A DNA stretch of 32,096 nt from Planctomycetota bacterium (GTDB lineage: Bacteria > Planctomycetota > Phycisphaerae > Phycisphaerales > UBA1924): assembly GCA_003696675.1 (NCBI GenBank), contig RFGH01000154.1, forward strand, positions 1 to 32,096, in the 5' to 3' direction. A program made the position numbers and the translations under genes. The notes beneath the pieces were generated by a model. That model did no database searches. It was given only the letters and a program-made list of their open reading frames with translations, and was not told where the DNA came from. This document shows, in pieces, positions 21,924 through 31,031 of this stretch. The stretch's first letter is position 1. Each line of letters begins with the position of its first letter.

Positions 21924-22829
21924 ATGACCACGGTCGCCGGACAGCCCGAACGCACCCCCCAGGCCGCCCCTCCGGCCCAAGAGGATCCCTCATTGTCCCC
22001 CCCCGTCCCCCGCTCCGGCCCGAGCGTGGGGGCGGCGATCGCCCCGTTCTCGGTCTTGTGGACGCACCGGGCCGTGATCGCAAGGATGGCCCGACGCGAC
22101 ATCACCGCCCGGTACCGCAACTCCGTCCTTGGCTGGGCGTGGGCCGTGTTCACCCCCCTGATCATGCTCGGGGTCTACACCTTCGTCTTCGCGGTGGTCC
22201 TCAAGGCCCGATGGGGCGAGGACACTGGAACGAGCACCTTCGCGGCCCGGCTCTTTCTCGGGCTGATCCTCTTCCAACTCTTCGGCGCCATGATGACGCA
22301 AACCCCGGGCCTGATGCGCCAGAACGCCAACCTGATCAAGAAGGTGGTGTTCCCCGTCGAGACCCTCGTGCCCGTGCGCCTCGCGACCGCGCTGTTCGAC
22401 TTCGGCATGGGATTCCTGGTGTTCCTGGCCATCGGCTGGCTGCTGACTCCCGATCTCGGATGGGGCGTGCTCCTGGTTCCGATCGCGGCTATTCCCGTCG
22501 CGCTCCTCGGTCTGGGCGTCGGTTGGCTGCTCGCGGGGCTGGGCGCGTATCTCTCCGATCTTGGCCCGGTCGCGGCGACCCTGACCACTGTGGTCCTGTT
22601 CCTCAGCGCCGTCTTCTACCCCATCGAGATCGTCCCCGATCGATGGGTCTGGATGGTGAGGCTCAATCCCGTCGCCGGATCGATCGACACCGCCCGCGGT
22701 CTGGCGTTCGGGCCGCTGACCTTTGACGCGGTGCGGTTCGGTGTCCTAATCGCGGTCGGCTGGATCGCCTCATGCCTCGGGCTGGGCGTGTTCCGGCGGG
22801 TGCGTTGGGGGTTCGCCGATGTCCTCTGA
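21924..22829 (+). CDS. wzm: ABC-2 polysaccharide exporter permease (Wzm-type)
   Basis: 301 aa. A Pro-rich N-terminus, then RRDITARYRNSVLGWAWAVFTPLIMLGVYTFVF, the hallmark of Wzm/TagG permeases, and about six membrane helices; also LFLGLILFQLFGAMMTQTPGLMRQNANLIKKVVFP. With the ATPase that follows, it moves a finished, lipid-linked glycan across the inner membrane. The 3' end overlaps wzt by 11 nt. Divergent from rfbA with 92 bp between the starts. Confidence 0.92.
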   Translation: MTTVAGQPERTPQAAPPAQEDPSLSPPVPRSGPSVGAAIAPFSVLWTHRAVIARMARRDITARYRNSVLGWAWAVFTPLIMLGVYTFVFAVVLKARWGEDTGTSTFAARLFLGLILFQLFGAMMTQTPGLMRQNANLIKKVVFPVETLVPVRLATALFDFGMGFLVFLAIGWLLTPDLGWGVLLVPIAAIPVALLGLGVGWLLAGLGAYLSDLGPVAATLTTVVLFLSAVFYPIEIVPDRWVWMVRLNPVAGSIDTARGLAFGPLTFDAVRFGVLIAVGWIASCLGLGVFRRVRWGFADVL

Positions 22830-24210
22830 GATCGCCGAGCCGTGGGCGGTGTCGTGCCGCGGACTCGGTAAGGCGTACCGCGTCTACGACCGCCCCCACC
22901 ACCGCATGCTGGAACTCATGGGTCTTCGCGACCCGGAGAGAGCCCGCAAGCGCTGGGCGCTCCGCGGTGTCGACCTCACCATCCGCACGGGCGAGTGCGT
23001 GGGCATCGTCGGCAAAAATGGCGCTGGCAAGAGCACGCTGCTGCAGATTATCGCCGGCACGGTCCGGGCGACGGAGGGCACCGCCACCGTCCGCGGCCGT
23101 GTGGCTGCGTTGCTCGAACTCAACGCGGGATTCAACCCCGAGCTGACAGGGCGCGAGAATGTCGGGCTTCGGGCCATGGTCCTCGGGCTGACCCCCCGCC
23201 AGGCACGCGAGCGCATGAACGACATCATCGCGTTTGCCGGTATTGGCACACAGATCGATGAGCCCGTGCGGACCTATTCCAGCGGCATGCGGGCCAGACT
23301 CGCCTTTGCCGTGGCGGCCCATGTTGATGCCGATGTCCTGATCGTCGATGAGACCCTGGCCGTCGGAGACGGCATGTTCGTCCAGAAATGCATGCGATGG
23401 ATCCGCGCCTTCCGCGCCCGGGGCACGCTGCTCTTCGTCTCCCACTCGACACAGCTTGTCACCGACCTGTGCGACCGGGCCGTCTGGCTGGAAGAGGGCC
23501 GTGTTCTGCTCGACGGCGTTTCCCGAGATGTCGTCCGCGAGTACACCGCATCGATCCACGGTCAGGCAACCGGGCAGTCCATGCGGACCGGCCGGGGTCT
23601 TCAGCAAACGACCGACACGCCGACGGACCAACCGGCCGCGGCAGCGCCCGCGGACATCCGGCGCGAGGAGATCGAGCGGCTGGGTCTCGCCGCGGTGATG
23701 GACAACCTCCGCTTCAACCCCGACGCGGACTGGTGGGGGCGGGGCGGCGCCACCATCGACTCCGTCCGTGTGCTCGACCGCGACGCACGCCCGGTCAGCC
23801 GACTGCCCACCGATGGCGAGGTACTGATCGAGGTCGTCTGCACCGCGCACGAGCGGCTCGAACGCCCCGTCGTGGGCTACTCAATCGCGAATCATCGCGG
23901 GCTGATTCTCTTCGCTGACAACTCCTGGCTCATCTACGGGCCGGACGGCTGCCCCCCGATCAATGCCGGTACACGCTTCATCACCCACTTCCGACTCAGG
24001 CTCCCGGCCCTGCCCGCCGGCGAATACGCCGTGGGCGCCGCCGTTGCGGACGGAGTCCCTAAGAACTTTGTGCAGCACCACCGGTCCGATGCCGCCGTAC
24101 TCTTCCGCGTCGCATCCAGCCACCTCGTCGAGGGCATCGCCGGCGTGCCCATGCTCGGCTGCACCATCCGCACCATCGAGCCCGCCGCCGATCGCGAGGT
24201 CCCGGCATGA
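22819..24210 (+). CDS. wzt: ABC polysaccharide exporter ATPase with C-terminal glycan-binding-type domain (Wzt-type)
   Basis: 463 aa. ABC domain about 1-250: Walker A GKNGAGKST (65-73), TGRENV loop, signature YSSGMRARL (153-161), Walker B VLIVDET (173-179), SHS switch. The extra C-terminal half (about 285-455, beta-rich, with GATIDSVRVLDRD, VGYSIANHRGLILFADNS and FRLRLPALPAGEYAVGAAV) matches the Wzt_C type that, in E. coli O8/O9a, recognises the modified end of the glycan. This predicts a chain-end signal made by neighbouring enzymes. The stop overlaps the next ATG (ATGA). Confidence 0.93.
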   Translation: MSSEIAEPWAVSCRGLGKAYRVYDRPHHRMLELMGLRDPERARKRWALRGVDLTIRTGECVGIVGKNGAGKSTLLQIIAGTVRATEGTATVRGRVAALLELNAGFNPELTGRENVGLRAMVLGLTPRQARERMNDIIAFAGIGTQIDEPVRTYSSGMRARLAFAVAAHVDADVLIVDETLAVGDGMFVQKCMRWIRAFRARGTLLFVSHSTQLVTDLCDRAVWLEEGRVLLDGVSRDVVREYTASIHGQATGQSMRTGRGLQQTTDTPTDQPAAAAPADIRREEIERLGLAAVMDNLRFNPDADWWGRGGATIDSVRVLDRDARPVSRLPTDGEVLIEVVCTAHERLERPVVGYSIANHRGLILFADNSWLIYGPDGCPPINAGTRFITHFRLRLPALPAGEYAVGAAVADGVPKNFVQHHRSDAAVLFRVASSHLVEGIAGVPMLGCTIRTIEPAADREVPA

Positions 24211-24902
24211 CAAACCCGCTGCCGCCTTGCCTGATCTGCGCTGGCGAGACCTATACCCATACCCCCGTTCTCTGGCAGGGCCTCATCAACGAGTGGGCAC
24301 TCTCCCCCGCCGAAGCGGACTATGTTGACCGCCAGCAGGGCACACGATGCTCGGGATGCGGGTGCAATCTGCGGTCCATCGCCCTGGCGGGCGCCATCCT
24401 CAACGCCGCCGGAACCGACACCCGCTTCGACGAATGGCTCGCCACCTCCCCGCCGCTGCGCACACTCGAGATCAACCCCGCCGGCGATATCTCGCCGATG
24501 CTCGCCGCCCTGCCGAGGCTCGTCCGAGTTCGGTACCCATCGATCGACATGCAGGCCCTGCCGCATCCCGACGGCTCGTTCGATCTGGTCCTCCATTCCG
24601 ACACGCTCGAGCATGTCCCCGATCCCCGTCTCGGGTTATCGGAATGTCAACGCGTGCTCGCCCCCGGCGGGTGGCTGGCTATGACCGTTCCCACCATCCC
24701 CGGGCGACTCACCCGCTGCCGCCAAGGCCTCGCGCCCTCCTACCACGGGTCCGAGGGCCAGAACCGCGACGACCACCTCGTCCATACGGAGTTCGGCGCG
24801 GACACATGGTCGATGCTGGCCGAAGTCGGCTTTGAACGCATCGGCATCCGCACTTTCGCCTACCCCTGCGCGATCGCCTGGCTGGCGTGCAAACGCCCCT
24901 GA
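24207..24902 (+). CDS. SAM-dependent methyltransferase-like protein with N-terminal Cys cluster
   Basis: 231 aa. N-terminal Cys8-x2-Cys11 (CLIC) and Cys48-x2-Cys51-x-Cys53 (CSGCGC) look like a zinc ribbon. The C-terminal part follows the Methyltransf_11 pattern: FDLVLHSDTLEHVPDP (125-140), CQRVLAPGGWLAMTVP, and a late DTWSMLAEVGFERIGIRTF. The usual glycine-rich motif I (E/D-x-G-x-G-x-G) is replaced by RTLEINPAGDISP, so SAM binding is less certain. Placed between wzt and the 1481-aa enzyme; probably modifies the glycan or its donor. Confidence 0.75.
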   Translation: MTNPLPPCLICAGETYTHTPVLWQGLINEWALSPAEADYVDRQQGTRCSGCGCNLRSIALAGAILNAAGTDTRFDEWLATSPPLRTLEINPAGDISPMLAALPRLVRVRYPSIDMQALPHPDGSFDLVLHSDTLEHVPDPRLGLSECQRVLAPGGWLAMTVPTIPGRLTRCRQGLAPSYHGSEGQNRDDHLVHTEFGADTWSMLAEVGFERIGIRTFAYPCAIAWLACKRP

Positions 24903-24932
24903 AACCGGCATTTCCGCCCGCCACCCGGTATC

Positions 24933-27900
24933 ATGCCCCACCGGGCCGGAGGCCCGGCGTGGGAGCACGCGGGACGCATGGGATCAGACCGCCAAGATTG
25001 CTGGATCGAACGGGTTGCCCCCGCAGTCCCTCCGGACCTCACCGGCTTCACCGGCGAACGCTATCTGCCTGGCGTCGGCGGCGAGATCGAAGCCGAGCAC
25101 ATGCACCGCTATCTGTTCGCCGCCCTCTTCTGTGAAGACAGGGATGTCCTCGATGTCGCCTGCGGGGAAGGCTACGGGGCCGCGCTGCTCTCCACCGTCG
25201 CGGCCAGCGTCGTCGGCGTCGACATCGACACACCAACCATCGAGCACGCACGGCTCGCGTATCCCCAGGTCGAGTTCGAACCCGGCTCCTGCGAAGACAT
25301 CCCCTACATGCGGGATTCGTTCGATGTGGTGGTCTCCTTCGAGACCATCGAACACATCAACGATCAGGACAAGTTCCTCCGCGAGGTCCGACGCGTGCTC
25401 CGCCCCGGGGGGCTGTTCATCTGCTCCACACCGGACGCGCAGGTCTACAAACATCCCGCCGGCACAAACCCCTACCACACCAGGGAACTCTCGCGAGAAG
25501 AGTTCGAGCACCTGCTCTCCCGACGCTTTGCCAATGTCAGGGTGCTGGGGCAACGGCTGATCAACGGCTCGGTCATCGCCCGCGGCGGCGCTTCGCGCAC
25601 CGACCTCATCACCACCGACAACGGTAACACCTACGACAAATCAGCAGTGGATGACCGAGCGACATATCTGATCGCGGTCTGCTCCGACGCCCGCCTACCG
25701 AAAATCGACGACACGATTCTCAGCGACGCACGCTACTCCATCGGACGCCAGATCGATCTGCGCAACCGCCTTGCCGCGCTGCAACGCGATCACGAGATGA
25801 CCCGCTCGGCAAGGGATGCCGCGGAAGCCGGACTCCGGGATGCGCAATCACGCCTCGAACGCTCCGAATCCGCACTCCAGGCCGCCCGGATCGAACGCGA
25901 CGCAGCCGAGTCGGAGCGCATCCGCCTCAGCGAGGACCGCGGCCGCCTCATCGCCGAGCGAGAGGCAGCCGAGCGTGAACGCGACGCCGCCATCCGCGAC
26001 GCCGCGGCCGCACAGATCGACTACGAACGCACCGCCGCGGAACTCGAGCGTGTTCGAGAAGAAATGATCGCGGCCCGCGAGAAGGCCGCCGCCGCACTGG
26101 CCAACGAAGCCGCCTCCCGTGCCGAGCGGGAAACCCTGCGCGTCGCCGCCGCCGAAGCCATCGACGCCAGGGACCGTGCACTGGCCGCCCAAAGAACCGC
26201 GGAAATCAATCTCGCCCGCGCCGAAGAACGAGCCCGCCTCCGCGAAGACCACGCGCAGGCCGCGAAAGAGCAGGCGGCCGTCGCCCTGTCCGAAGCACAC
26301 CAGGCCCGCCAGATCGCGTCCAAAGCACTCCGAGAAGTTGAATGGATGCGACACTCCCGATCCTGGCGATGGACGGCCCCGCTGCGAACGCTCTCCGCCG
26401 CCGGGCGTGTGGCCGGCATCAAGAGTCTCGGTCTGAGCGTACGTCTCGTTTCGGCCCTCGGCCTGCCCGGCGTCGACCGTCTCCGCGTGGCGCGACGCGC
26501 CGCCCTCATCCGGGGCTCCCGACTCTTCGACGCCGGATACTACCTCACCCACAACCCGGATGTCCGCGCTTCAGGCATCGATCCCGCGTGGCACTTCGCC
26601 GCCCGCGGCGGATTCGAACGCAGAGACCCCGGGCCGGATTTCTCCACTTCGGCCTACCTCGACGAGAACCCCGATGTCGCCGCCGCGGGCGTCCATCCGT
26701 TCGAGCACTACATCACCGTCGGCATCCGAGAAGGCCGCCGCGCCCATCCGCCCGGCACGCAGGAAGTTTCGCAACCGGTCGTACCCTCATCGTCGCCCCC
26801 CGCTGCGCCGGCTCAACGCGCGCCGATCATCGAGATCAAGGCGGCCCCACCGCCTCAGATCCAGGTTGATCCCAACCAACTCGCACGCACCAAGGCCATC
26901 GCGTTCTACCTGCCGCAATACCACCCCATCCCCGAGAACGACCGGTGGTGGGGCAAGGGCTTCACCGAGTGGACAAATGTCTGCCGCGCCCGCGCGATGT
27001 TCCCCGCCCACCGCCAACCCATCCTGCCCGGTGAGCTCGGCTTCTACGACCTCCGTCTCCCCGAGGCACGCGCCCGACAGGCCGAACTCGCACGCGAAGC
27101 CGGCATCCACGGCTTCTGCTACTACCACTACTGGTTCAACGGCCGCCGCGTGCTCGAACGCCCCCTCAACGAGGTGCTGCGGCTCGGCGAACCGGACTTC
27201 CCCTTCTGCATCTGCTGGGCCAACGAAAACTGGACCCGCCGCTGGGACGGGCTCGAACAGGAGGTCCTCCTCCGCCAGCAGCATTCGCTCGCCAGCGACC
27301 GCCGCTTCATCCTCGACCTGATCCCCTACCTTGAGGACGACCGCTACATCCGAGTCGATGGCCGCCCGGTCGTCCTTGTCTACCGCGCCGACCTGATGGT
27401 CGATGCCCGCGACACCGCCGCCGTATGGCGCGACGAATGCGCCCGCGCCGGGCTTGGCGAGATCCACCTCTGCGCGGTGCAGTTCCGTACGGGCGACCCG
27501 CGCCCGCTCGGCTTCGACGCCGCCGTCGAGTTCCCCCCCCACCACTTCCCAGCGCCCGAAATCACGGCACGGATCAACGACCTCGATCCCGCCTTTGGCG
27601 GCAGCATCTTCGACTACGGCGCCGGTGTCCGCGAACTCATTTCCCGCCCCCGGCACGCCGAATACCGCCTCTATCGCGGCGTGATGCCCTCGTGGGACAA
27701 CACCGCCCGACGCATGGAACAAGCGATCATCTATCACGGCTCGACGCCGGAACTCTACGAGGCATGGCTCCGCAGCGCGATCAACCTCCGTCAGCCCGAA
27801 GACGGTATCCACGACAATCTTGTCTTCATCAACGCCTGGAACGAGTGGGCCGAAGGCGCTGTTCTCGAACCACGGGCCGATGTCGGCAAAGACTATCTGA

Positions 27901-29378
27901 ACGCCACCGCCCGTGTTCTCCGACCAAACACCAGTGCGGCGAATCCTGCCGAGCAGCCCTCGCCTGCTGACAAGCCGGCGCTTGCCGCCAACACACCCAT
28001 TCAACCCGCCGAGTCCACCATCGAACTGAAAATCAAGCGAATCGTCCGCTCCAACCACGCCCTCAACGCCTTCGTCAATCGGCATCCCGCTCTCAAGTCC
28101 CGCGCGGCCGCGTTGCTCCGCCGCGCGCCGGAACCGTCCGCCGAGACCACGCCGCCCGTCAGACACACCAATCGAACCATCCGCTGGAGAGGCAGTCGCG
28201 CCAACACGGGCGGCCCGCGCCTGCTGATCGTCTCTCACGACGCCGCGCTCGCAGGCGCCCAGCTGATCGTGCTTGAAAACGCCCGAACTTGGCGCGATCG
28301 CGGCATCGACGCCCGCATCGTCCTCCTCGCGTCCGGAACACTCGAGCCCGAGTTCGCCCGTGTCTTCCCCACCGCCTGCATCGAGTCGCCCGACCGACGA
28401 GCGGGGATCGAGTCCGTGCTCGACGACCTCGCATCGTCCGGATGGACTCCGGACGCCGCGTTCTGCAACACCATCGCCTCGGTCGATGCCATGTCAGCAA
28501 CGGCCAAGCGCGGAATCCCCGTCGTCTCGGCCATCTATGAGCTCCCCACCTCCATCGACGATTCCCTCGGCGGACGCAAAGCCATCGAGCAAACCATGGG
28601 ATGCTCCAAGCGCGTCATCGTCGCGTCCGCATTCGTCCGCGACAGGCTCGCCAACGCGTACGCCATCGATCCAACCCGACTCGAACCGATCCACACCGGC
28701 GTGCTCGCCCGGACGCCCACCGACCGCGCCGCAGCCCGAGCCGAGATCCGTAGAAAACTCGGGGTGCCGGAAGACACCTTCGTGGTTCTCGGGTGCGGTT
28801 CGATCCATCACCGCAAGGGCACGGATCTCTTCGTCCACGCCGCCGCCGAGACGCGGCGTCATGCAACCGATCTTCCGCTCGCATTCGTCTGGGTCGGGAC
28901 CGATCAGAACGGCGCCACATTCGGGAACTGGTGCCGCCACGACGCCGAACGGCTCGGCGTGACGGACATCGTTCATTTCGTTGGCGTCCAGCACGACCCT
29001 TCACGCTGGTTCGCCGCAGCCGACGCTTTCGCACTGACCAGCCGCGAGGACCCCTTCCCCATGGTCTGCCTCGAGGCCATCGCCTCCGGTCTCGGCGTGG
29101 TCGCGTTCGAGGGCGCAGGCGGAGCACCGGAAGCGTTGCTCGACGCCGCCGGCGACCGCGGCATCGTCGTGCCGTACATGGACACCGCTTCGATGGGCCG
29201 CGCCCTCGCACGCCTCGCGAGCGAGCCGGATCTGCTCCGCACACTCAAAGCCCGCGCTTCGGCCTATGCCACCGAGCATCTGGGCTGGGACCGGTATGTC
29301 GACCAACTCGACGCCGCCCTCGCCTCATGCTCCCCCCGCTTCCGCCGAACCACCCCCGCGGAGTCGTCCGTCTCATGA
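24933..29378 (+). CDS. 1481-aa polyprotein: methyltransferase, coiled coil, WbsX/GH99-like, GT4 glycosyltransferase
   Basis: Domains in order: class I methyltransferase about 36-220 (motif I VLDVACGEGYGAALLS, 72-87; VVSFETIEHI); a charged coiled coil about 270-470, ending in REVEWMRHSRSWRWTAPLR; a region about 530-610 with two copies of a YL-x2-NPDV-x-A-x-G motif; a WbsX/GH99-like domain about 654-1000 (AFYLPQYHPIPENDRWWGKGFTEW, CWANENWTRRWDG, NAWNEWAEGA); and a GT4 enzyme about 1095-1470 (GAQLIVLENA, GCGSIHHRKGTDLF, SREDPFPMVCLEA). No stop or frame break. Start choice: ATG 24933 is the longest, but a -10-like TATCAT overlaps it, so ATG 24978 (16 codons in) is a real alternative. Overlaps the next gene by ATGA. 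Probably builds and caps a surface glycan. Confidence 0.88.
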   Translation: MPHRAGGPAWEHAGRMGSDRQDCWIERVAPAVPPDLTGFTGERYLPGVGGEIEAEHMHRYLFAALFCEDRDVLDVACGEGYGAALLSTVAASVVGVDIDTPTIEHARLAYPQVEFEPGSCEDIPYMRDSFDVVVSFETIEHINDQDKFLREVRRVLRPGGLFICSTPDAQVYKHPAGTNPYHTRELSREEFEHLLSRRFANVRVLGQRLINGSVIARGGASRTDLITTDNGNTYDKSAVDDRATYLIAVCSDARLPKIDDTILSDARYSIGRQIDLRNRLAALQRDHEMTRSARDAAEAGLRDAQSRLERSESALQAARIERDAAESERIRLSEDRGRLIAEREAAERERDAAIRDAAAAQIDYERTAAELERVREEMIAAREKAAAALANEAASRAERETLRVAAAEAIDARDRALAAQRTAEINLARAEERARLREDHAQAAKEQAAVALSEAHQARQIASKALREVEWMRHSRSWRWTAPLRTLSAAGRVAGIKSLGLSVRLVSALGLPGVDRLRVARRAALIRGSRLFDAGYYLTHNPDVRASGIDPAWHFAARGGFERRDPGPDFSTSAYLDENPDVAAAGVHPFEHYITVGIREGRRAHPPGTQEVSQPVVPSSSPPAAPAQRAPIIEIKAAPPPQIQVDPNQLARTKAIAFYLPQYHPIPENDRWWGKGFTEWTNVCRARAMFPAHRQPILPGELGFYDLRLPEARARQAELAREAGIHGFCYYHYWFNGRRVLERPLNEVLRLGEPDFPFCICWANENWTRRWDGLEQEVLLRQQHSLASDRRFILDLIPYLEDDRYIRVDGRPVVLVYRADLMVDARDTAAVWRDECARAGLGEIHLCAVQFRTGDPRPLGFDAAVEFPPHHFPAPEITARINDLDPAFGGSIFDYGAGVRELISRPRHAEYRLYRGVMPSWDNTARRMEQAIIYHGSTPELYEAWLRSAINLRQPEDGIHDNLVFINAWNEWAEGAVLEPRADVGKDYLNATARVLRPNTSAANPAEQPSPADKPALAANTPIQPAESTIELKIKRIVRSNHALNAFVNRHPALKSRAAALLRRAPEPSAETTPPVRHTNRTIRWRGSRANTGGPRLLIVSHDAALAGAQLIVLENARTWRDRGIDARIVLLASGTLEPEFARVFPTACIESPDRRAGIESVLDDLASSGWTPDAAFCNTIASVDAMSATAKRGIPVVSAIYELPTSIDDSLGGRKAIEQTMGCSKRVIVASAFVRDRLANAYAIDPTRLEPIHTGVLARTPTDRAAARAEIRRKLGVPEDTFVVLGCGSIHHRKGTDLFVHAAAETRRHATDLPLAFVWVGTDQNGATFGNWCRHDAERLGVTDIVHFVGVQHDPSRWFAAADAFALTSREDPFPMVCLEAIASGLGVVAFEGAGGAPEALLDAAGDRGIVVPYMDTASMGRALARLASEPDLLRTLKARASAYATEHLGWDRYVDQLDAALASCSPRFRRTTPAESSVS

Positions 29379-30280
29379 CAACACGAATCGGCGTCGTCAT
29401 CCCGGTCTACAACCACGAGCGGTTCGTCGGCGACGCCATCCGCTCCGTGCTCGCCCAGACCATCGACGCCGTCGATCTCGTCGTCGTTGACGACGGCTCG
29501 AAGGACGGATCCGTCGATGCCGCCCGCGCGGCCATCGCCGGCTTCCCCGGCCGTCGCGTCACCCTCATCGAGCAGGAAAACCGCGGCGCCCACGCCGCCA
29601 TCATGCGCGGGATCGAGCACCTGGACACCCCCATCCTGTCCATCCTCAACTCCGACGACCTCTACGAGTTCGACCGTTTCGAGCGCATGCTCCCCGCACT
29701 CGACGCCGAGTTGGCCATCGCTTTCAGCGGGATCACGCTCATCGACGACGCCGGAAACACCCTGCCCCCCGACCACGCATGGTCCCGCTGGTACGCCCAG
29801 GCCCTCACCGCGGCCGAAACCGAGCCGACCATCGGCTTCGCCCTGCTCGTCCACAACTTCTCGGTCACCAGCGGCAACTTCGTCTTCACCCGCGCCCTCT
29901 ACGACCGGCTCGGCGGCTTCAACGAACAGAAGTTCGCCCACGACTGGGACTTTCTCATCCGTAGCGTCGCATACGCGGAACCGGCCTTCATCCCGGACCG
30001 ACTGATGCGCTACCGAGTACACGATAGCAACACAACCGATGCCGTCCGTGATCAACTCCAGCAGGACTGCCGGACAGCCCTCGATCGCTACGCGAAGCAG
30101 ATGACCACCCCGCATCTCAACATGCTCGCGCCCTCCCCCAGGGCTTGGCCGCGGTACTGGCCACGCTTTATCGAATCGCGCAGGCCATTCTTCGACCCTG
30201 CCCGCACAATCCGCGAACTCGACTTCATTCATCGCCTGCCGGCGCTCGACCAGAGGCGAGCACCCTCGAACCCATATTGA
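29375..30280 (+). CDS. GT2-family glycosyltransferase
   Basis: 301 aa. ATG at 29375, in an ATGA overlap with the preceding stop; the frame is open to 28793, but that part is a shadow of the large gene. GT-A fold: TRIGVVIPVYNHERFVGDAIRSVLAQ at the N-terminus, VVVDDGSKDGS, then the metal-binding SDD in LSILNSDDLYEF, and later NFVFTRALYDRLGGFNE and AHDWDFLIR. Adds a sugar from a nucleotide donor; specificity unknown. The last 52 nt overlap the convergent sulfotransferase gene. Confidence 0.88.
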   Translation: MTTRIGVVIPVYNHERFVGDAIRSVLAQTIDAVDLVVVDDGSKDGSVDAARAAIAGFPGRRVTLIEQENRGAHAAIMRGIEHLDTPILSILNSDDLYEFDRFERMLPALDAELAIAFSGITLIDDAGNTLPPDHAWSRWYAQALTAAETEPTIGFALLVHNFSVTSGNFVFTRALYDRLGGFNEQKFAHDWDFLIRSVAYAEPAFIPDRLMRYRVHDSNTTDAVRDQLQQDCRTALDRYAKQMTTPHLNMLAPSPRAWPRYWPRFIESRRPFFDPARTIRELDFIHRLPALDQRRAPSNPY

Positions 30281-31029
30281 CTGATCAAACGGGCGGTGTC
30301 CGCCCGGAAATACTCCGACATCCAGGCCCGGAACTCTTTTTTCACCTCAGCGGGCTCGGTGACCATCACCCGTTCGCTCTGGACGGGACGGAACCACGGA
30401 TCGACCCCGATGTGCGCAAAGATCTTGGGAAGCGCGATCTCGGGTGCTGCCGACAACTCGCGGTGATCCAGCAGCAGGAGAGCCTCCCGCCCGAACGCCG
30501 CGAGAAACGGATCAAGCAAAGCCGCGTACAGCCCCTGCCGAATGTACTCGGCATGCTCACCTTTCTCGGAGTCCCGTTCGCACGCGACAACGAAGTCCGC
30601 CTCCGTTTCGACACCCAACCTGACATTGTGCGCATGGTGCGAGATCGCGCGCTCCACCGGATCACGCAACACCGCGATCAGACGCACCGCGGGCACCGCC
30701 GAGCGGATTGCTTCAGCCACACCACTCACCGGCATGTACACAGGCGAACATTCGCCCCAAGCCCGCACAACCCGCTCGCCGGCTTCGCAGGCAAACAGCG
30801 CCCGATAGCCCGCCTCGTCAGAGACCGCGCCACCCCATTTCAGACGCGCAGCCGGGTCCAGGACGCTCAGATCAATGCCCGCGGCCCGCATCGCGAAGAA
30901 ACTCGGCTCTTTGTTAACCGGAAGGCATACCTCCGGGTGCTGCCGCAGCATCCCGTGCAACGCCGTGGTTCCGGCCCGGGCCGCGCCAATCACAAGAAAG
31001 GTGGGCCACCGGCCCTCACCGGTCTCCAC
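30229..31029 (-). CDS. Sulfotransferase (PAPS-dependent)
   Basis: 266 aa. GTG at 31029, 2 nt after the stop of the upstream GT2 gene; a TTG two codons upstream is possible, and the longer frame to 31239 lies inside the GT2 gene. Near the N-terminus is the PAPS 5'-phosphosulfate loop FLVIGAARAGTTALHGML (loop 15-22). The 3'-phosphate motif is RLIAVLRDPVERAISHH (Arg122, Ser130). KEPSFFAM contains the usual K-EP element. Transfers sulfate to a hydroxyl or amine, most likely on the glycan made by this locus. Tail-to-tail overlap of 52 nt with the plus-strand GT2 gene. Confidence 0.88.
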   Translation of the reverse strand: METGEGRWPTFLVIGAARAGTTALHGMLRQHPEVCLPVNKEPSFFAMRAAGIDLSVLDPAARLKWGGAVSDEAGYRALFACEAGERVVRAWGECSPVYMPVSGVAEAIRSAVPAVRLIAVLRDPVERAISHHAHNVRLGVETEADFVVACERDSEKGEHAEYIRQGLYAALLDPFLAAFGREALLLLDHRELSAAPEIALPKIFAHIGVDPWFRPVQSERVMVTEPAEVKKEFRAWMSEYFRADTARLISQYGFEGARLWSSAGRR

Positions 31030-31031
31030 GG

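Noticed and set aside
26787-28238. 483-codon minus-strand ORF
   Set aside because: Shadow of the WbsX and linker parts of the 1481-aa gene, caused by GC-rich third positions; no domain pattern or start signal.
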